Source: Vitellaria paradoxa (taxonomy: Eukaryota > Streptophyta > Magnoliopsida > Ericales > Sapotaceae). From it: a stretch of 64,000 bases of DNA. Position numbers and translations under genes: made by a program. The notes under the pieces are model-generated. The model had not been told where the DNA came from and ran no database searches. It worked only from the letters and a program-made list of their open reading frames with translations. The stretch covers positions 6,568,453 through 6,632,452 of the forward strand of contig CM034242.1 of the NCBI GenBank assembly GCA_019916065.1, given 5' to 3'. Numbering within the stretch: the stretch's first letter is position 1; the number at the start of each line of letters is the position of its first letter. This document shows positions 25,977-38,096 of this stretch, piece after piece.

Positions 25977-26380
25977 CATTACCTTTCGATTTGAATTTGA
26001 AAAGAGGAGACATGAACAAGACAGGGTTCGATGCAGTCTTGGGCCCCTCCAGGCAGTACCCAGGGTAAGTTTGATTAAAAATTTTTTTAGTTTGATTTTT
26101 TTTTCAAATTTAATCCACTTTAAATTTTTGTATCATAACTCATTTTACCTTTAAACTCTTTATTCAACCTAAATTTAAACTCTTAGAGGTTGAAGCTATT
26201 CCCACCAAATTAAATCTCCACTCCTTAATTTATTTTCTACCAATTTTACCTTGATGTCTTCATCAATATCCATATACTCGAATGAGTACTCAACTTCATC
26301 TGGTTACTCTCAAAATTCCTCGATCTCCAACTATCCATTGAAGAATGGAATATTCATCTTTATATGATATGTTGTTATTA
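25402..26380. other. Intergenic with (CT)n microsatellite
   Basis: Unassigned sequence. A short, relatively GC-rich patch lies at 25620-25700. A CT microsatellite occupies 25939-25974. GGTTCGATGCAGTCTTGGGC (about 26026) is followed by CAGGGTAAG, which resembles an exon end and splice donor, but I cannot connect it to any gene. Confidence 0.45.
25939..25974. repeat. (CT)n microsatellite
   Basis: Perfect CT dinucleotide repeat of about 18 units. Confidence 0.95.
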
Positions 26381-26960
26381 TACTCTATTGATAGGGGAGC
26401 ACAAGGAAAACCTCATGTATTATCAGTGGAAGGATAAAAAATCAATAAGGCAAATTTGCTCTAATACCACTTGACACAGTGGCGTGGTGTTGGTGAGATA
26501 TCATATTCAAGTACGATAAGTTATTCTTGAATACACAAAAATCAAATAAAAATATATAGCTCGTAATTTATGAAAATTGAACTGAATAATTGAATTAAAT
26601 TAATTGAATTGAATGAAAAGTGTCCACAAAAGTCCCTATAATCCTTATTTGTGGAAAAATTAATCATAAATCTAATCTTAATTGAAATAGGATTTCTGAT
26701 TACAAATAACCTTGGACTCAAAGGTAACTAATAAAATTTATCTTAATTAAAATAAGAATAGAACCAAAATTAATCCAAAGAGGAAACTAAAACATATCAA
26801 ATTTATCTTACATCAAAAGTCAGAATCCATAAGCAAAACACAATTGTTATTTCAGATGCCCTCAATTTAACTTCTTGTATCCTGAATGGAGGACAAGCAT
26901 GCCCAAGTTTGGCAACATAAAGGATTCTTTAAGTTTGGAAAGAAGGAGCGGAGGCAGAGT
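26380..26960 (-). mobile_element. LTR retrotransposon remnant (LTR end plus primer-binding site)
   Basis: Read on the minus strand, 26469-26458 gives TGGTATTAGAGC, one base from the standard plant initiator-tRNA primer-binding site, preceded by a probable LTR end (right of about 26474). The presumed LTR extends right through AT-rich sequence to roughly 26960, where the RLK-flank paralogy (CAAAATGTGAAAATC) resumes. No coding part or second LTR is seen; the outer limits are approximate. Confidence 0.4.
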
Positions 26961-26984
26961 ACGTTCTCCAAAGTACATTAGTTT

Positions 26985-27989
26985 ATTCCCCATGACAAAA
27001 TGTGAAAATCAGAGCGGAAGAAAAAAAGAGCATACATGAAATTGGATTTAAATTTTTTAAAGCTTACAACAAGTAATTTAATGTTTCAAGGGCTTTCATT
27101 CAAAATATCTACAATTTCTTCCATTACTGATCAAAGACGGCTAAACTACTAGAAAGTCAAGGGCATGGAATGTGACAACCATAAAATATTTTTATGGTAT
27201 AAAAATTCCATTGTTAAGAAGATAATTAATGGGTGCAGTTTTCTTGGAGAGTGACGAGTCAAATGATTAAAAAGAGTACGTCAAAACTGGAGATGTTCTC
27301 TAGAGTTAGTATGTCAAAAATTATTAAATGTTGTCAAATTATTGGTGTACATAATTTGGTTAAGATTAGTTTTCGGATCGTATTGACCAAATTTAAGAAG
27401 TTTGGTTCAATTATTCAGTTGGTTTACTTATTTTTTTGTAAAAATAATAATTATCAGTTTTGGATATAATTTTGAAATTCTAAAACTAAATAAACAAAAA
27501 TAACCGAATTACATTTACTTAATATTTACTATGTATGTATATATATAATTAATCTAAACATCTACTCCTATTAATGGTTTTATCTTTTGAAATATTAAAG
27601 GTTATAAAAAAAATCAACCAATTATTATAAGATTAATTATAAAAATATATTTAATTTTTAAGGCCTATATAACCGAATTGATCGATAACTAAACTAATAT
27701 AATTCAATTCGATAATATCCGATTAATACATAGTTTTTTGTCCATTTGATTATCATTGTCAATTTTCAAAAATAATCTAATTTGGTTACAAAAATTATAT
27801 TTCAAGTCGGGCCGACCGTTTCCCACCCCTAGTTAAAATCCTCAAACTCTACAAAGGTTGTAGAGAGAGGGATCTTTGTAAACCTGCAATTACCAAGTGC
27901 AAAATGGCCAAAAATCAAACCCAATCATCAACTCAATAGCCCAACTAATACGCGTGCAAGACCCGCCATTATACCATGATCAATGAAGT
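26985..27989. repeat. Third copy of flank plus AT-rich segment
   Basis: 26995-27410 matches 2105-2500 and 61915-62340 (ACAAAATGTGAAAATCAGAG; GGGCTTTCATTCAAAATATC; TTATGGTATAAA). 27410-27989 matches the AT-rich segments at 12441 and 14401. It therefore links the two repeat classes in one stretch. The ORF at 27233-27469 is not supported by any domain. Confidence 0.7.
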
Positions 27990-28138
27990 GTCGATTGGGT
28001 TATGAGTAGGCCGTCCTTGAGGACGAACTGAACACGCATGGGGCCTTCTTCGAGGAAAGTGATTTTTGCCACGCGCATTGAAGATACCCCCACGTCGGGA
28101 AGTCCTAGTTGAGGTCGAAGATGAGAAAGTTGCAAGGG
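27990..28138. repeat. GC-rich module, copy 4
   Basis: GTCGATTGGGTTATGAGTAG through GATGAGAAAGTTGCAAGGG, with all sub-blocks present (CGTCCTTGAGGACGAACTGA; GGCCTTCTTCGAGGAAAG; CCACGCGCATTGAAGATACC; GGGAAGTCCTAGTTGAGG). Followed by a C-run and then extreme AT-rich DNA. Confidence 0.8.
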
Positions 28139-29640
28139 CGTCTCCCCCCCCCTCCCCCTCCAAAAGGTAATTAATCACTTATATAGAAAAAATAATTAGA
28201 ACAATGAAGATTTTAATAAAATTTAAAAAGTTACATTAAAAATTACATTAAATAAAAATAGAACAAATTTTAAAAATTATATTTTTTATATTTGAATGAA
28301 TAAATTGAAAAAAGTCAAAAAATTAAAATTTTACTAATAATGGAAAGATTTAATATAAATTTAATTAACAATTATAATAAAAAATAAAATAAGATTTATA
28401 GTAATTAGATCTCATATATTTGAATGGAAGGATTAGAAAATAAGTTAAAAAAATAGACAAACAAAAAATAATTTTAATGTAAAGAAATATCATCTAATAA
28501 AAATAAATATAATAATAATGTGAGGAGAACATCCAACAAATTGAAAAATAACTATAAAAAAGAGATTTTTGCTGAAATTTAATACACCAAAAGTTTAAAT
28601 TTTAACAACAATAAAAAAAAATAAAATCTAAAAAATGATGTCAACAATCACATTAAAAAATACAATGAAAATTAAAAAAATCATATCTTATATTTTTTAA
28701 TGAACAAACTGAAAAATATAACAAAGATTAGACTTTCCCTTTAGTACGCAAAAATTTTAAAATTTTATCAATAAAGAAAAATATAATCAAATTTAAAACT
28801 TAATGCTAACAATCACATTACAAATAGAATATAATTTAAAAAACTCAAACCTTATATATTATAACAATTATATTAAAAAATATAATAAAATAAAAAAGTC
28901 AAACCTTATATATTTTAATGTATCAATTAACAAATAAAGTCAAAAATAAACAAAAAAATAAATACATAAACAAAAAATAATTTCAATACGAAGGAATATC
29001 TTCTATTAAAATAAATATAGCAAACTCATCCTCATTTTTAATGGTCCAAAAAAAACTTATAAACAATCACTCCTAACCATGTTAATAATAAGTAAAAACC
29101 ATCATAATAAAATTCTAGCAAGTTTTTCTAGATGTGAACAGTATTCTATACCTTTTTTTTTTAACTTGTTATGTGTATTAAAATTTCATATAATTTATAT
29201 TCTATTTCGAATAGGAATATGCCACCTAATTCAATAATTATCAAATTACCTAATCCAATAAATATCAAAAATTTGATACTGGTTATTTCAGACAGAATTT
29301 TTATGTATTTTTGTTTATTTTAAGTTCTATTTATAATTTTGGACTCCATATTTTTAATTTTTTAGGTATTTTTATTTTTTTAAATTCTATCTACAATTAT
29401 CTTATTATTACTACATCTCCAAATTTAGTGAATATTTTTAATTTTTTATAACTTTTCATTATTTTAAGTTCTGTAATTTTAAATCGAAAGAGTAATATAT
29501 GCAAGAACCACATCTTTCGTCAACATCATCCATTACCAATTTTATTTTTTAATTTTTAATATTACTTGATATTTTTAATAAATAATATAACAATAAATAG
29601 TATTAGAATCTGATTCAAGATATATCATTTATTTGTCTAA
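28139..29640. other. Extremely AT-rich DNA, no gene seen
   Basis: Long stretches of A/T with loosely repeated phrases such as ACAATCACATTAAAAA and AAACCTTATATATT(TTAA) at roughly 28650-28900. No open frame of interest on either strand and no bounded element. It may be decayed satellite or MITE-rich sequence. Confidence 0.5.
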
Positions 29641-30245
29641 TAATAAAAATAATAAAAGACATGTTATTTATCAATAAATTAAAATATTTATTTAATAGAT
29701 CAATTTTTTTACATTATTTTGTTGTTTAATAAAATAATAATTATTTTTAAAATAAAATTTATTTAAATACAAAAAAATAAAAAACAAGAAGTTATATGAT
29801 AAATAGAAGTGTAGATTAAATAATGTTTTGTTTGATAATAATAATTGTTATTCTGTTTTGAATAAATTTTATTAAAATATAAAAAATAAAATAAGAACTT
29901 ATATTATAAATAGAAGCAGATTAAATGATATTTTGTTTAATAATAACTATTATTATGTTTTAAATAAAAATTATCTAAAATATAGAAAAAAAAGAGGAAG
30001 TTATATGAAAAAAGAAGTATAGATTAAACAATATTTTTTTAATAATAATAATTGTTATTATGTTTTGAATAAAAATTTATTTAAAATATAAAAATAAAAA
30101 TAAGAATTTATATGATAAATAGAAGTATAGATTAAATAATATTTTGTTTAATAATAATAATTATTATGTTTTAAATAAAAATTATCAAAATATAAAAAAT
30201 AAAAATAAAAAGGTATATGATAAATAGAACTATAGATTAAATAAA
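29640..30245. repeat. AT-rich tandem repeat, ~105-bp period
   Basis: The phrase AGATTAAA(T/C) recurs at 29813, 29918, 30021, 30129 and 30234, spacings of 103 to 108 bases, each followed by AATATTTTGTTTAATAATAA and TAAATAGAAGTAT-like text. About five to six units, moderately diverged. A related half-unit appears near 30600-30650. Confidence 0.8.
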
Positions 30246-30925
30246 GATATCAAACGACATTTATAGTTTGAATAAAATTGTGAATAAATTGTAATTATGT
30301 AATTGTATTCAATACTAACTCATTTTAGATTATATAATTATAAATGAGATAATTACAATTATAAATTTATGTTAATAAATTAAAATCTTATTTAATAGGC
30401 TAATTATTTTTTTGTATTATTTTATTTAATAATAATATTTACTATTAAAAAATTTATTCAGCAAGGTAAATATTTTTTTCATTTTTTGGTTTAATAATAA
30501 TAATAATAATATTTATTATGTTTTAAATCATGATTTATTAAAATATGGAAAAAGTAAAAAAAAAATAAGAATGTGTTTTAAACAAAAATAAAAAGTAAGA
30601 AGTTATATGATAAATAAAAGTACAGATTAAATAAAAATATCAACTGATATCATAAACATTTTAATTTGAATAAAATTAAAAATTGTGAATAATTAGTAAT
30701 TATGTAAAATATTAATTTCTTTATAAAATAATTAAGATAAATATAATTAAGTGCCACATATTGGAATCATACATGTGTCACAACCGTATCGAAAGTTAGA
30801 TCCTATATGACGCAAGATAGTTATAATTAGGTGCCACGTGTCATAACCGTAGCGAAAGTTAGGTCTTACGTGATGCAGCGACGTTGTCAGACTCTACTTT
30901 ATATATATATATATTATGATATATA
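30246..30925. other. AT-rich DNA with a short 63-bp duplication
   Basis: Mostly A/T. At 30775-30814 and 30838-30877 a 40-base phrase (GTGTCACAACCGTATCGAAA... / GTGTCATAACCGTAGCGAAA...) is repeated at 63-base spacing and is more GC-rich than its surroundings. No gene seen. Confidence 0.5.
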
Positions 30926-31330
30926 TTGGTAATTGTCCATGCCTAAAGGTATAAAAATATAATTTGGCATGCAAATAGCTCAGATTTAATTTTATAAAGC
31001 AAACCAACGTGAAAAATTGTAAAAATAACCTATAAAGTTATAATTTACTAATCAAAATAGACTAAGATATCTATGCATTGTTCAATAAATATGTAAAATT
31101 TTATTCTTTATTACAAATAGTATCACATTTTAAAAATTATTAATTTAAAAACTTTTATATATAAAAGTATTCAAAAAATATAGGAAGGAAGAGTGAAATA
31201 TTATATTTTCATGTGAAATTGTTGAAAAGACAACCAAAGTAGAGAGAGAAAAAAGTAATCCTGAGTATTGAATAAATTTGACATTTAAAAATATACAAAA
31301 GTTAAATCTGGAGCTCCTTTATTATATAGA
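30926..31330 (-). mobile_element. Helitron-like non-autonomous element, copy 1
   Basis: On the minus strand it begins A/TCTATATAATAAAGGAGC, the kind of 5' end (TC after an A) common in plant Helitrons, and aligns with 36779-37110 over most of its length. Its 3' end is degraded: no clear CTRR is visible. No coding capacity. Confidence 0.4.
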
Positions 31331-31334
31331 TATT

Positions 31335-32890
31335 ACACCATGAAAAGAAAAATATTAAATTAACAAAAAGTTCAAAATTTAGCAACTAGAAAATTAATTT
31401 TCTTCTCTTTCCAAATACAAAAAAGAAAAGATAAAAAATTAAAATTAACTTTTTACTAACTACCTTTTAATTTTTTTTTAATTTAACATTTAGAGGATGA
31501 CATTGACCTATGAAAGTGAAATAAATTATAGAGAAGGTATTCAATTTGTTCAATTTAGTATCTAATAAATTTTTGAAAACATTAAAACATTCTTAATTAT
31601 AATTATGCAATTTCATTCGTTTAACGTATGCCTCTTTGGAAACATAATAATTCTGCTACTTAGTCTTATTATATTCAAAGTTATTTGAAAAAAAAAAAAA
31701 AAAAAGAAAGGAAAATTCTCCGATCTGTCTTGTTGATGTTAAAAATGAGCAACGCTGCTTGTAATTTTCTAATTGTATTGAAATAATGTTGGTTCTCGGG
31801 GTAGGACAATTATTGCACACAATCCTATGTGTGGAGAATTACACATGCCATACCTAACTCTCTCCCAAATAATAATAATAATAATAATAATGACAAACGT
31901 TGAACTTTTAATTATTTTTAATTAAATTAAAATTAATTACTTAACAAAAAATAAAAAAAAATTCCCCCAAACAACCAGTGATATTTTAACTAGGGTAAAT
32001 TACACTTATCTCCCATGAACACTTATATCCTCTTTGGTTAGGGGTGCATTATTGTGGTGGGAATGCACTATTGTGGTTAAGCGAGATATTTTTTTGGACA
32101 CACAGGTCCCCTATCAATGAAAAGTCCCAAAAACTTAACAGATTGAAACTCACATAAATAATAAATTATTTTAACAATAAATTTGTTTTCTTCTTTTTCA
32201 ATAAAACCCCCCCAATCTCTATCTCTCTCTTATATTTCTTTAACAATGGCCACCTTTAATTTTGAACTTAATTTTTTATAAAAGGACCCACATAAAAAAT
32301 GATAAAAATAAAAAAATTATTTTTCATATTTTTTAGTTAAAACTCACAAATTATCTAACCTCTATATTTACACTTTTCCTAACTATCAGTCATCACATTT
32401 TCTCTATCTCCCCTTTAATTTTTTTTCCTAGTAGAATAAGAATTACAAATATAATTCGATCTTTGGCAAAATTCATCTTTGCAATTCTCTTTCTATCAAA
32501 ATCTCTAGCACGGTATAGGTATCAATTTTTTTAGATTATAATTATTTAATTTTTGTTGAAAAAATTTGGCCCTCTATTATGAAATCCTAGCTTCGTTTGT
32601 ACACACATTCAAACGATTTTGTTTAGAAAAATTAACAGAAGTTGATAAAATTAGTAAAAATAAAAAAAATTGTAAAATTTTATGAAATTTAGATTTTTAA
32701 ATGAAGGCACGAGAAACAAAAATAGACGAAGTTGATAAAAGTTAGTAAAAAATTATAAAAGTTCATAAATTTTTGTAAAACTTAGACACCCAAGCAGCCC
32801 TAAGCACGTAAATTTTAAAGAAATAAGATCCAACCACATTACAGAACAAAAAGTTAGCAGATCTGAAAGCATATGGTCAAAAAGTCTACT
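31335..32890. repeat. RLK 5'-flank unit U1
   Basis: Blocks in order: ACCATGAAAAGAAAAATATT (31338), GATGACATTGACCTATGAAA (31496), TCTGTCTTGTTGATG...AATGAGCAACGC (31722), an AAT microsatellite (31868-31890), then part of a hAT-like element (about 32100-32601), the ACACATTCAAACGATTTT block (32602) and the ATTACAGAACAAAAAGTTAG block (32840). It has the promoter-proximal sequence of the RLKs but no RLK. Confidence 0.75.
32100..32601. mobile_element. hAT-like element H1 (right part)
   Basis: Right part of the family described for H3: ATTGAAACTCACATAAATAAT, a CT-rich run, GGCAAAATTC, TTTCTATCAAAATCTC, and the end AATCCTAGCTTCGTTTGTA. The left end is not seen; sequence left of it is unassigned. Confidence 0.55.
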
Positions 32891-32898
32891 TTATTGAA

Positions 32899-35239
32899 CA
32901 AAAATGAACTTGGTATAGGGTAAGAGGGGCGATGGCTCCCCCTAACTTTAATGTGAGTCTATACATACATACTATATTTTACTAAAAAAAAAAAACATTC
33001 TATCATGCCCCTAACTTAATTGTCCGGGACGAACAGTATGGGAATGTGAAAATCAAAATAAATAATGAAATCCAATTTAAATTCAATTCCCATTGAACTA
33101 AAATTAGCAAGATACCCAAAATCATTACTCATTCCCATATAAAATAATATTTTATTTCATAACCATCCATCTGTCAATAACATAATTCAACTCTCAATTA
33201 AAAAGACTAAACACAATTATTATTATCCATAATTTAGACTGGACTCAAGCTACTCTAGCCTGAGTTGCCTACTTATCCTACCTCGAGAATCAGGTCACCG
33301 TAATTCCTATTTAATATCTCTTATTTCATAACCAAATTTATGATTAGTAGAATAATCCATATATCTCATCAATAAATGTAATAATCATATTATCTCAATA
33401 TACATATAAACCGAATGAAAAACCGTGTTATACCCCCATTAGTGTAAGACTCAGGGGAATCGTGTTACATCTCCTGATCCTTCTGTTAGGGAATCGTGTT
33501 ACACTCCTAGTCAGGTAACTGCTCATCTCAAGTAGGCATCCGTTATCTCAAGTAGGCATCCTCTTATCTCAAGCAGGAAATCAATATAAATATGGTGCCC
33601 TCGACCAACCAATAGTCATAACACAATCTTGATAATACTACCCCAACCTCATGCGCATGATATGCTCAATCATGTGATTAAACATTAACTTATTATATAA
33701 TTACATTCATATTAGGTTTAATGATGATTTGGGAATCCATTCTATCATTGGATATACATAGTAACTCAATTTGGGGCACAAAAAACATAAACAGAAGTCA
33801 ATTTCTAATAATATATGAGGATTCAACTTTCTGTGGTCCAAACCACCCCACTAGCCGGTCCGAACCACTGTGGTCTAGATTTGGTCCGGACCACAAAACT
33901 AAAACCCCAAATTCTGGGTTCATCTTAGACGAAACCCAACCCCCAAATCAACCCCAAATCCTCCATTTCCAGCTCCAATCTTCACAAAGGTTCAAGTATA
34001 AGTGTTCAAACACACGAATCATACATTCCTTCACCATTTAATCAAAGAAAAACTCAAGAACATGCAAGATCTTCACATATATATATACACATGTATACAC
34101 ATATATATACATATATATACAAATCACATAATATCCACCTAAATCAAGCATATATATATGTCAAAATATTCCTTACGATGTCTAGAACATGAATATAAGT
34201 TCTACCTACCGCAAATCTGAAGAGAAATGAAGAAAAACGAAGATTTAGGTTGTGGCTTCCAAACTTCAAAAGCCGATCTCTTCCACCTCGGGCAAAATCA
34301 TGCAAAACGGACTTCACCACGGCGTTCACGACCTTGAATACTACCTCGATCTGCTGTTCTTTTGCTTCGAACCACACTCTTCCTCCTTTCTCTCTCTCTC
34401 TTTTCTTTCTCCCCTCTCTTCTCTTTTTTTCTCCCCTCCTTTTCTTCCTGACCACCCCCAAAAAGAAAGAAAAAAAAAAAGAAAAAAAAAAAAGAAAAGG
34501 AAAGAAAAGATAGGAAAAAAAAATGAGAGCTAGGCCTTTGGCCTAATTGTCCAACCAACTGCCAATTCCAATCATTCCCAACCCAAAGGAAAATAAAATA
34601 AATCAATTAAATATCAAGATAATTATTTAATAGCCCAGATAATACATAAATAACCAAAGATAAATACTAGGTATTACACATTCTTTAAGGATGGCCCCTT
34701 CTTACAAATGAAAAGTCCCTTTGTTTAAAAATGGCCCCCTAACGAATGAAGAGTCTAAAAAACCTAACGGATTGAAACTCACATAAATAATAATTATTTT
34801 AGCAATAAATTTCTATTCCTCTTTTTCAATAAAACCCCCCAATCTCTCTCTCTCTCTCTCTCTCTCACATTTCTTTGACAATGGCCCCTTTTAATTTTGA
34901 ACTTAATTTTTTATAGTAGGACCCACATAAACAAAATGATAACAATAAAAAATTATTTTCAATATCTTTTAAGTGAAACCCACAAATCTATCTAACCTCC
35001 ATATTTACACTTTCCCTAACTATCAATCATCACATTTTCTCCATCTCTCCATCAATTTTTTTCCTTAGTATAACAAGAGCTACAAATATAATTCAATCTT
35101 TGGCGAAATTCGCGTTTCCGATTTTCTTTCTATCAAAATCTCCAACTCTAAATAGTTATCATCTTTTCAGATTAAAGTTATCTAATTTTTTGTTGAAAAA
35201 TTTTTGGCCCCTTGTCGTGGAATCCTAACTTCATACCTA
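32899..35239. mobile_element. hAT-like element H2, interrupted by an LTR unit
   Basis: Preceded by TTATTGAA (32891-32898), the 8-base target site of this family. Runs from about 32899 (GGTATAGGGTAAGAGGGGCG) to AATCCTAACTTCATACCTA at 35239. The LTR unit at 33001-34678 sits inside it with target duplication CATTC; without that insertion the element would be about 660 bases. It contains one unit of the internal minisatellite (34760-34880). No transposase. Confidence 0.65.
33001..34678. mobile_element. LTR retrotransposon solo LTR (copy 1)
   Basis: Bounded by an exact 5-base target duplication CATTC (32996-33000 and 34679-34683). The ends TATCATGCCCCTAAC and AGGTATTACA match those of 59220-61368, whose first bases are TGTCACGCCCC, so the original ends were probably TG...CA. 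Uninterrupted equivalents of the host (46673, 43450) read straight through. There is no internal coding region and no second LTR: a solo LTR is the simplest reading. 34370-34530 is CT- then GA-rich low complexity, which generates false ORFs on both strands. Confidence 0.8.
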
Positions 35240-36778
35240 TATATATATATATATATGTAATTGCCTTTGTATCCTATATTTAGGGTTAAAATCACTTATA
35301 TATATATATATATATATTAGACCATGAGGGAAAAAATATTAAAGTAACAAAAAATTCAAAAGCTCACTACTAGAAATTAACTTCACTACTAGGATTAAGG
35401 GAATAGGAGTCCCAGTGAATGGTTGACTCCCTGGAGGCAGTCGAGAATGGTATAATAGACAATCGCTTCGAAGACACAGTCGATTGCTTTTAGGTGGTCG
35501 TCTAAAAGTCATTTAACTCCCCCCACATTTCCCCGCTTAAACACGTTTTCCCTCTCTCTCTTTTCCTGCTCTCCCTCTTCATTTCCCTCTCCACACTCCC
35601 TGTTGTTGTCGATTATTCATTTGGCATCTTCCTCTACTCCGGTGACCTCTTTGCCAATGAAAGGTGAGTCTGCCATTCTCTCTTACTTGCATGCTGTCTC
35701 TCTCCTCCCTCTCTCTCTCTTCCCCCTCTCTTCGCTCTCCTTGTTGTTGCCGATCATTCATCCGGCGTCTTTTTCTGCTCCAATGACCTCGCTACTGGCG
35801 AAAGATGAGTCTACCTCTCTCTTCCCCTTTGTCTCCCTCCTTCACATGCTTCCTCTCTTTCTCTCTTTCTCTCTCTCACATTCTTTTTCTTCGGTCCTCT
35901 CTTTGGTTCTGTCTCTTCTTTTTGTCTGACTAATTTTTGCCCCCATTTTTGTGTGCACTGCAACCCTCTCTTAGCTTAACCCTCTCCTAGCTTTAGCTCC
36001 ATTAACAGTGCTTGAGGTTTTGATTTTTTTCTTTATTTTTTTTTGGTTTGATTATTTTTATAATTAATTTTGAATTGATTTAATTATAATAATTATTAAT
36101 TAATTTGTGTTGATTTTTGTTGATGTTTGATTGATTTTGTTTTGATAGTGAATTAAATTGTCAAATGTATGTTAGATTGTTTGATTTTGATTTTGTTAAA
36201 TTGCCAAATGTATGTTGAATTGTTTGATTTTGATTTGGTTAATTAAATTGTTAATTATTTAGGCTGTGAAATTGTTAAAGTTATAAATTTGTTAAATTGT
36301 AAAATTGAATGATTATTTTGGTTAAATTAAATATTCTTTGATTTAGTTGTTAAATTGTTTAAGTTGTAAATTTGTTAAATTGTAAAATTGAATGATTATC
36401 TTAGTTAAATTAAATATGCCTTGATTATTATTTTGTTGAGTTGTTGATTATTTAATTAATTTTGTATGATTAATTTGATTGGTTTAAATACTCTTAATTT
36501 GTTTAATTTTTTTAATTGAATGATTTTATATGTTGCAATATTTTTAGTTCCTTAATTTTGTTCAACTATTCTTAACTTGTTAATGTTGCATTATGGACTT
36601 AGATGATTGCTAATGGACTTTAGACAACCGCTTTTGGCGATCGACAATTCCTGCTTCCCTACCACTAACTTTAGTGGTTTGTGACACCATTGAAAATATA
36701 ATTGACACGATGAAGTAGGATTTGAGAAAGCATAAATTCCACTTTGTATATGTATGTATATATGTATGTATATACACA

Positions 36779-37110
36779 CTAGAAATTATCCGCGCTTGAA
36801 GGCACAGAAATATAATTTGGTGTGTAAATAACTCAAATTTAAAATCATAAAGCAAACTTGCATTAAAAAATTGTAAAATAATCTATAAAAATAAAAATTA
36901 TTAATCAAAAGAGATTAAGGTACAAAATTTTATTATTTATTACAAATATTATTACATTTTTAAAATATTAATTTAGAATCTTTTATATAAAAAGTATTCA
37001 AAAAAAATATGAGAAGAGTGAGAGAAAAAAAATAAAAATAATCTGGACCATTTAACAAATTCACCAATTGAAAATATCTTAAATTCAAAATTTTAAACTT
37101 CCTTATTAGA
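36779..37110 (-). mobile_element. Helitron-like non-autonomous element, copy 2 (inside the CACTA)
   Basis: On the minus strand the element runs A/TCTAATAAGGAAG ... CGCGGATAATTTCTAG/T, that is, 5' TC, 3' CTAG, inserted between A and T, with a GC-rich stretch just before the 3' end as in Helitrons. It aligns with 30926-31330. A (TG/TA) run flanks it on the left. 332 bases, no coding capacity. Confidence 0.5.
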
Positions 37111-38096
37111 TAAATCACACATAGTGTAAGAGTGTTTGTATTTAAATTTTAAGTTTTAAGCACATTAAAATTGAAATTTTAATTGAAATGTTTATTTGTT
37201 AATAAAATTTTTAAAAATTTTAAATCTAAATATATTTTTTAAATAAAAAAATTTAGTTGACTTTGTCTAATAGATATCCATACATTATTTGCTAATAATA
37301 GATAATATAAGTAAATTATAATTTGTACAATTTTACAAAATGTAATATATATAATATATGTTTGTATAATTTTACAAAATATAATATATGTATTTATTTG
37401 AATTTCAAATTTTAAAATAGTTCTTAATAACATATCAGATATCCCATTTTAGAATCCATTAAATTGTTATCTTCATACATGTACATAAATTCATATTTTA
37501 ATGTAAAGTTAGACCCATTCGAGGATCGTAACACGATAACCGATTTGGTCATTTTGGATGCGTTTTTGTGACGAGGATACATAAATCGACGTATGTGATC
37601 AATGAATTGTCAACTTAGGCAGTTTGGGAATGCAATTATCCATCTTATACTCAACATTGCTCATGCCAGTTCCATATTGGGTGATTTTCACGTAGCTACT
37701 CTCCTTGTTCTCTGGGTACATACATAAATTGGGGAAAACACCGTTTATGTGTTGTGTACTTGGAGAACTAGGTGGAGATGTTGTTGAAATTTAGAAACCA
37801 TCGACATCTCCTTATTATTTTCTTGGGGTGGGCTAGACTAAGTAAGAAGAAAATAAATAAGATCCACCATATTACGAGTGAAAAGCTTTAACAATAGTAC
37901 AGGGGATTAGGGGCTTTGAGTAAGAGTTGGATCATGCATTCTCAAATGGGATAGGATCAACCACCCTTTAGTGAGAAGTTTTAGTTTTTTTTTTTTTTTT
38001 TTATCAAAAGAACATTTATGTGGGTTTCGTTGGTGAATTACTTAAGCACATTTCCTCTACCTATTGGGTACATTCGACGACGTTAGACTTGAAGGA
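37111..38096. other. CACTA interior, upstream of transposase, no gene seen
   Basis: AT-rich text to about 37500, then more balanced sequence with no readable domain. Contains a T-run at 37988-38003 and a short frame (38020 onward) leading into the transposase-associated domain. Confidence 0.4.

Noticed and set aside
33721..34041. 106-residue open frame
   Set aside because: It is inside the solo LTR, and the matching part of the second LTR copy does not keep the frame.
34144..34606. Overlapping open frames on both strands
   Set aside because: They come from CT- and GA-rich low-complexity sequence inside a solo LTR.
35579..35929. Ser/Leu-rich 108-residue frame as a secreted or membrane protein
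   Set aside because: It lies in the CT-rich leader of the CACTA element and consists of a ~141-base duplication; no independent support.
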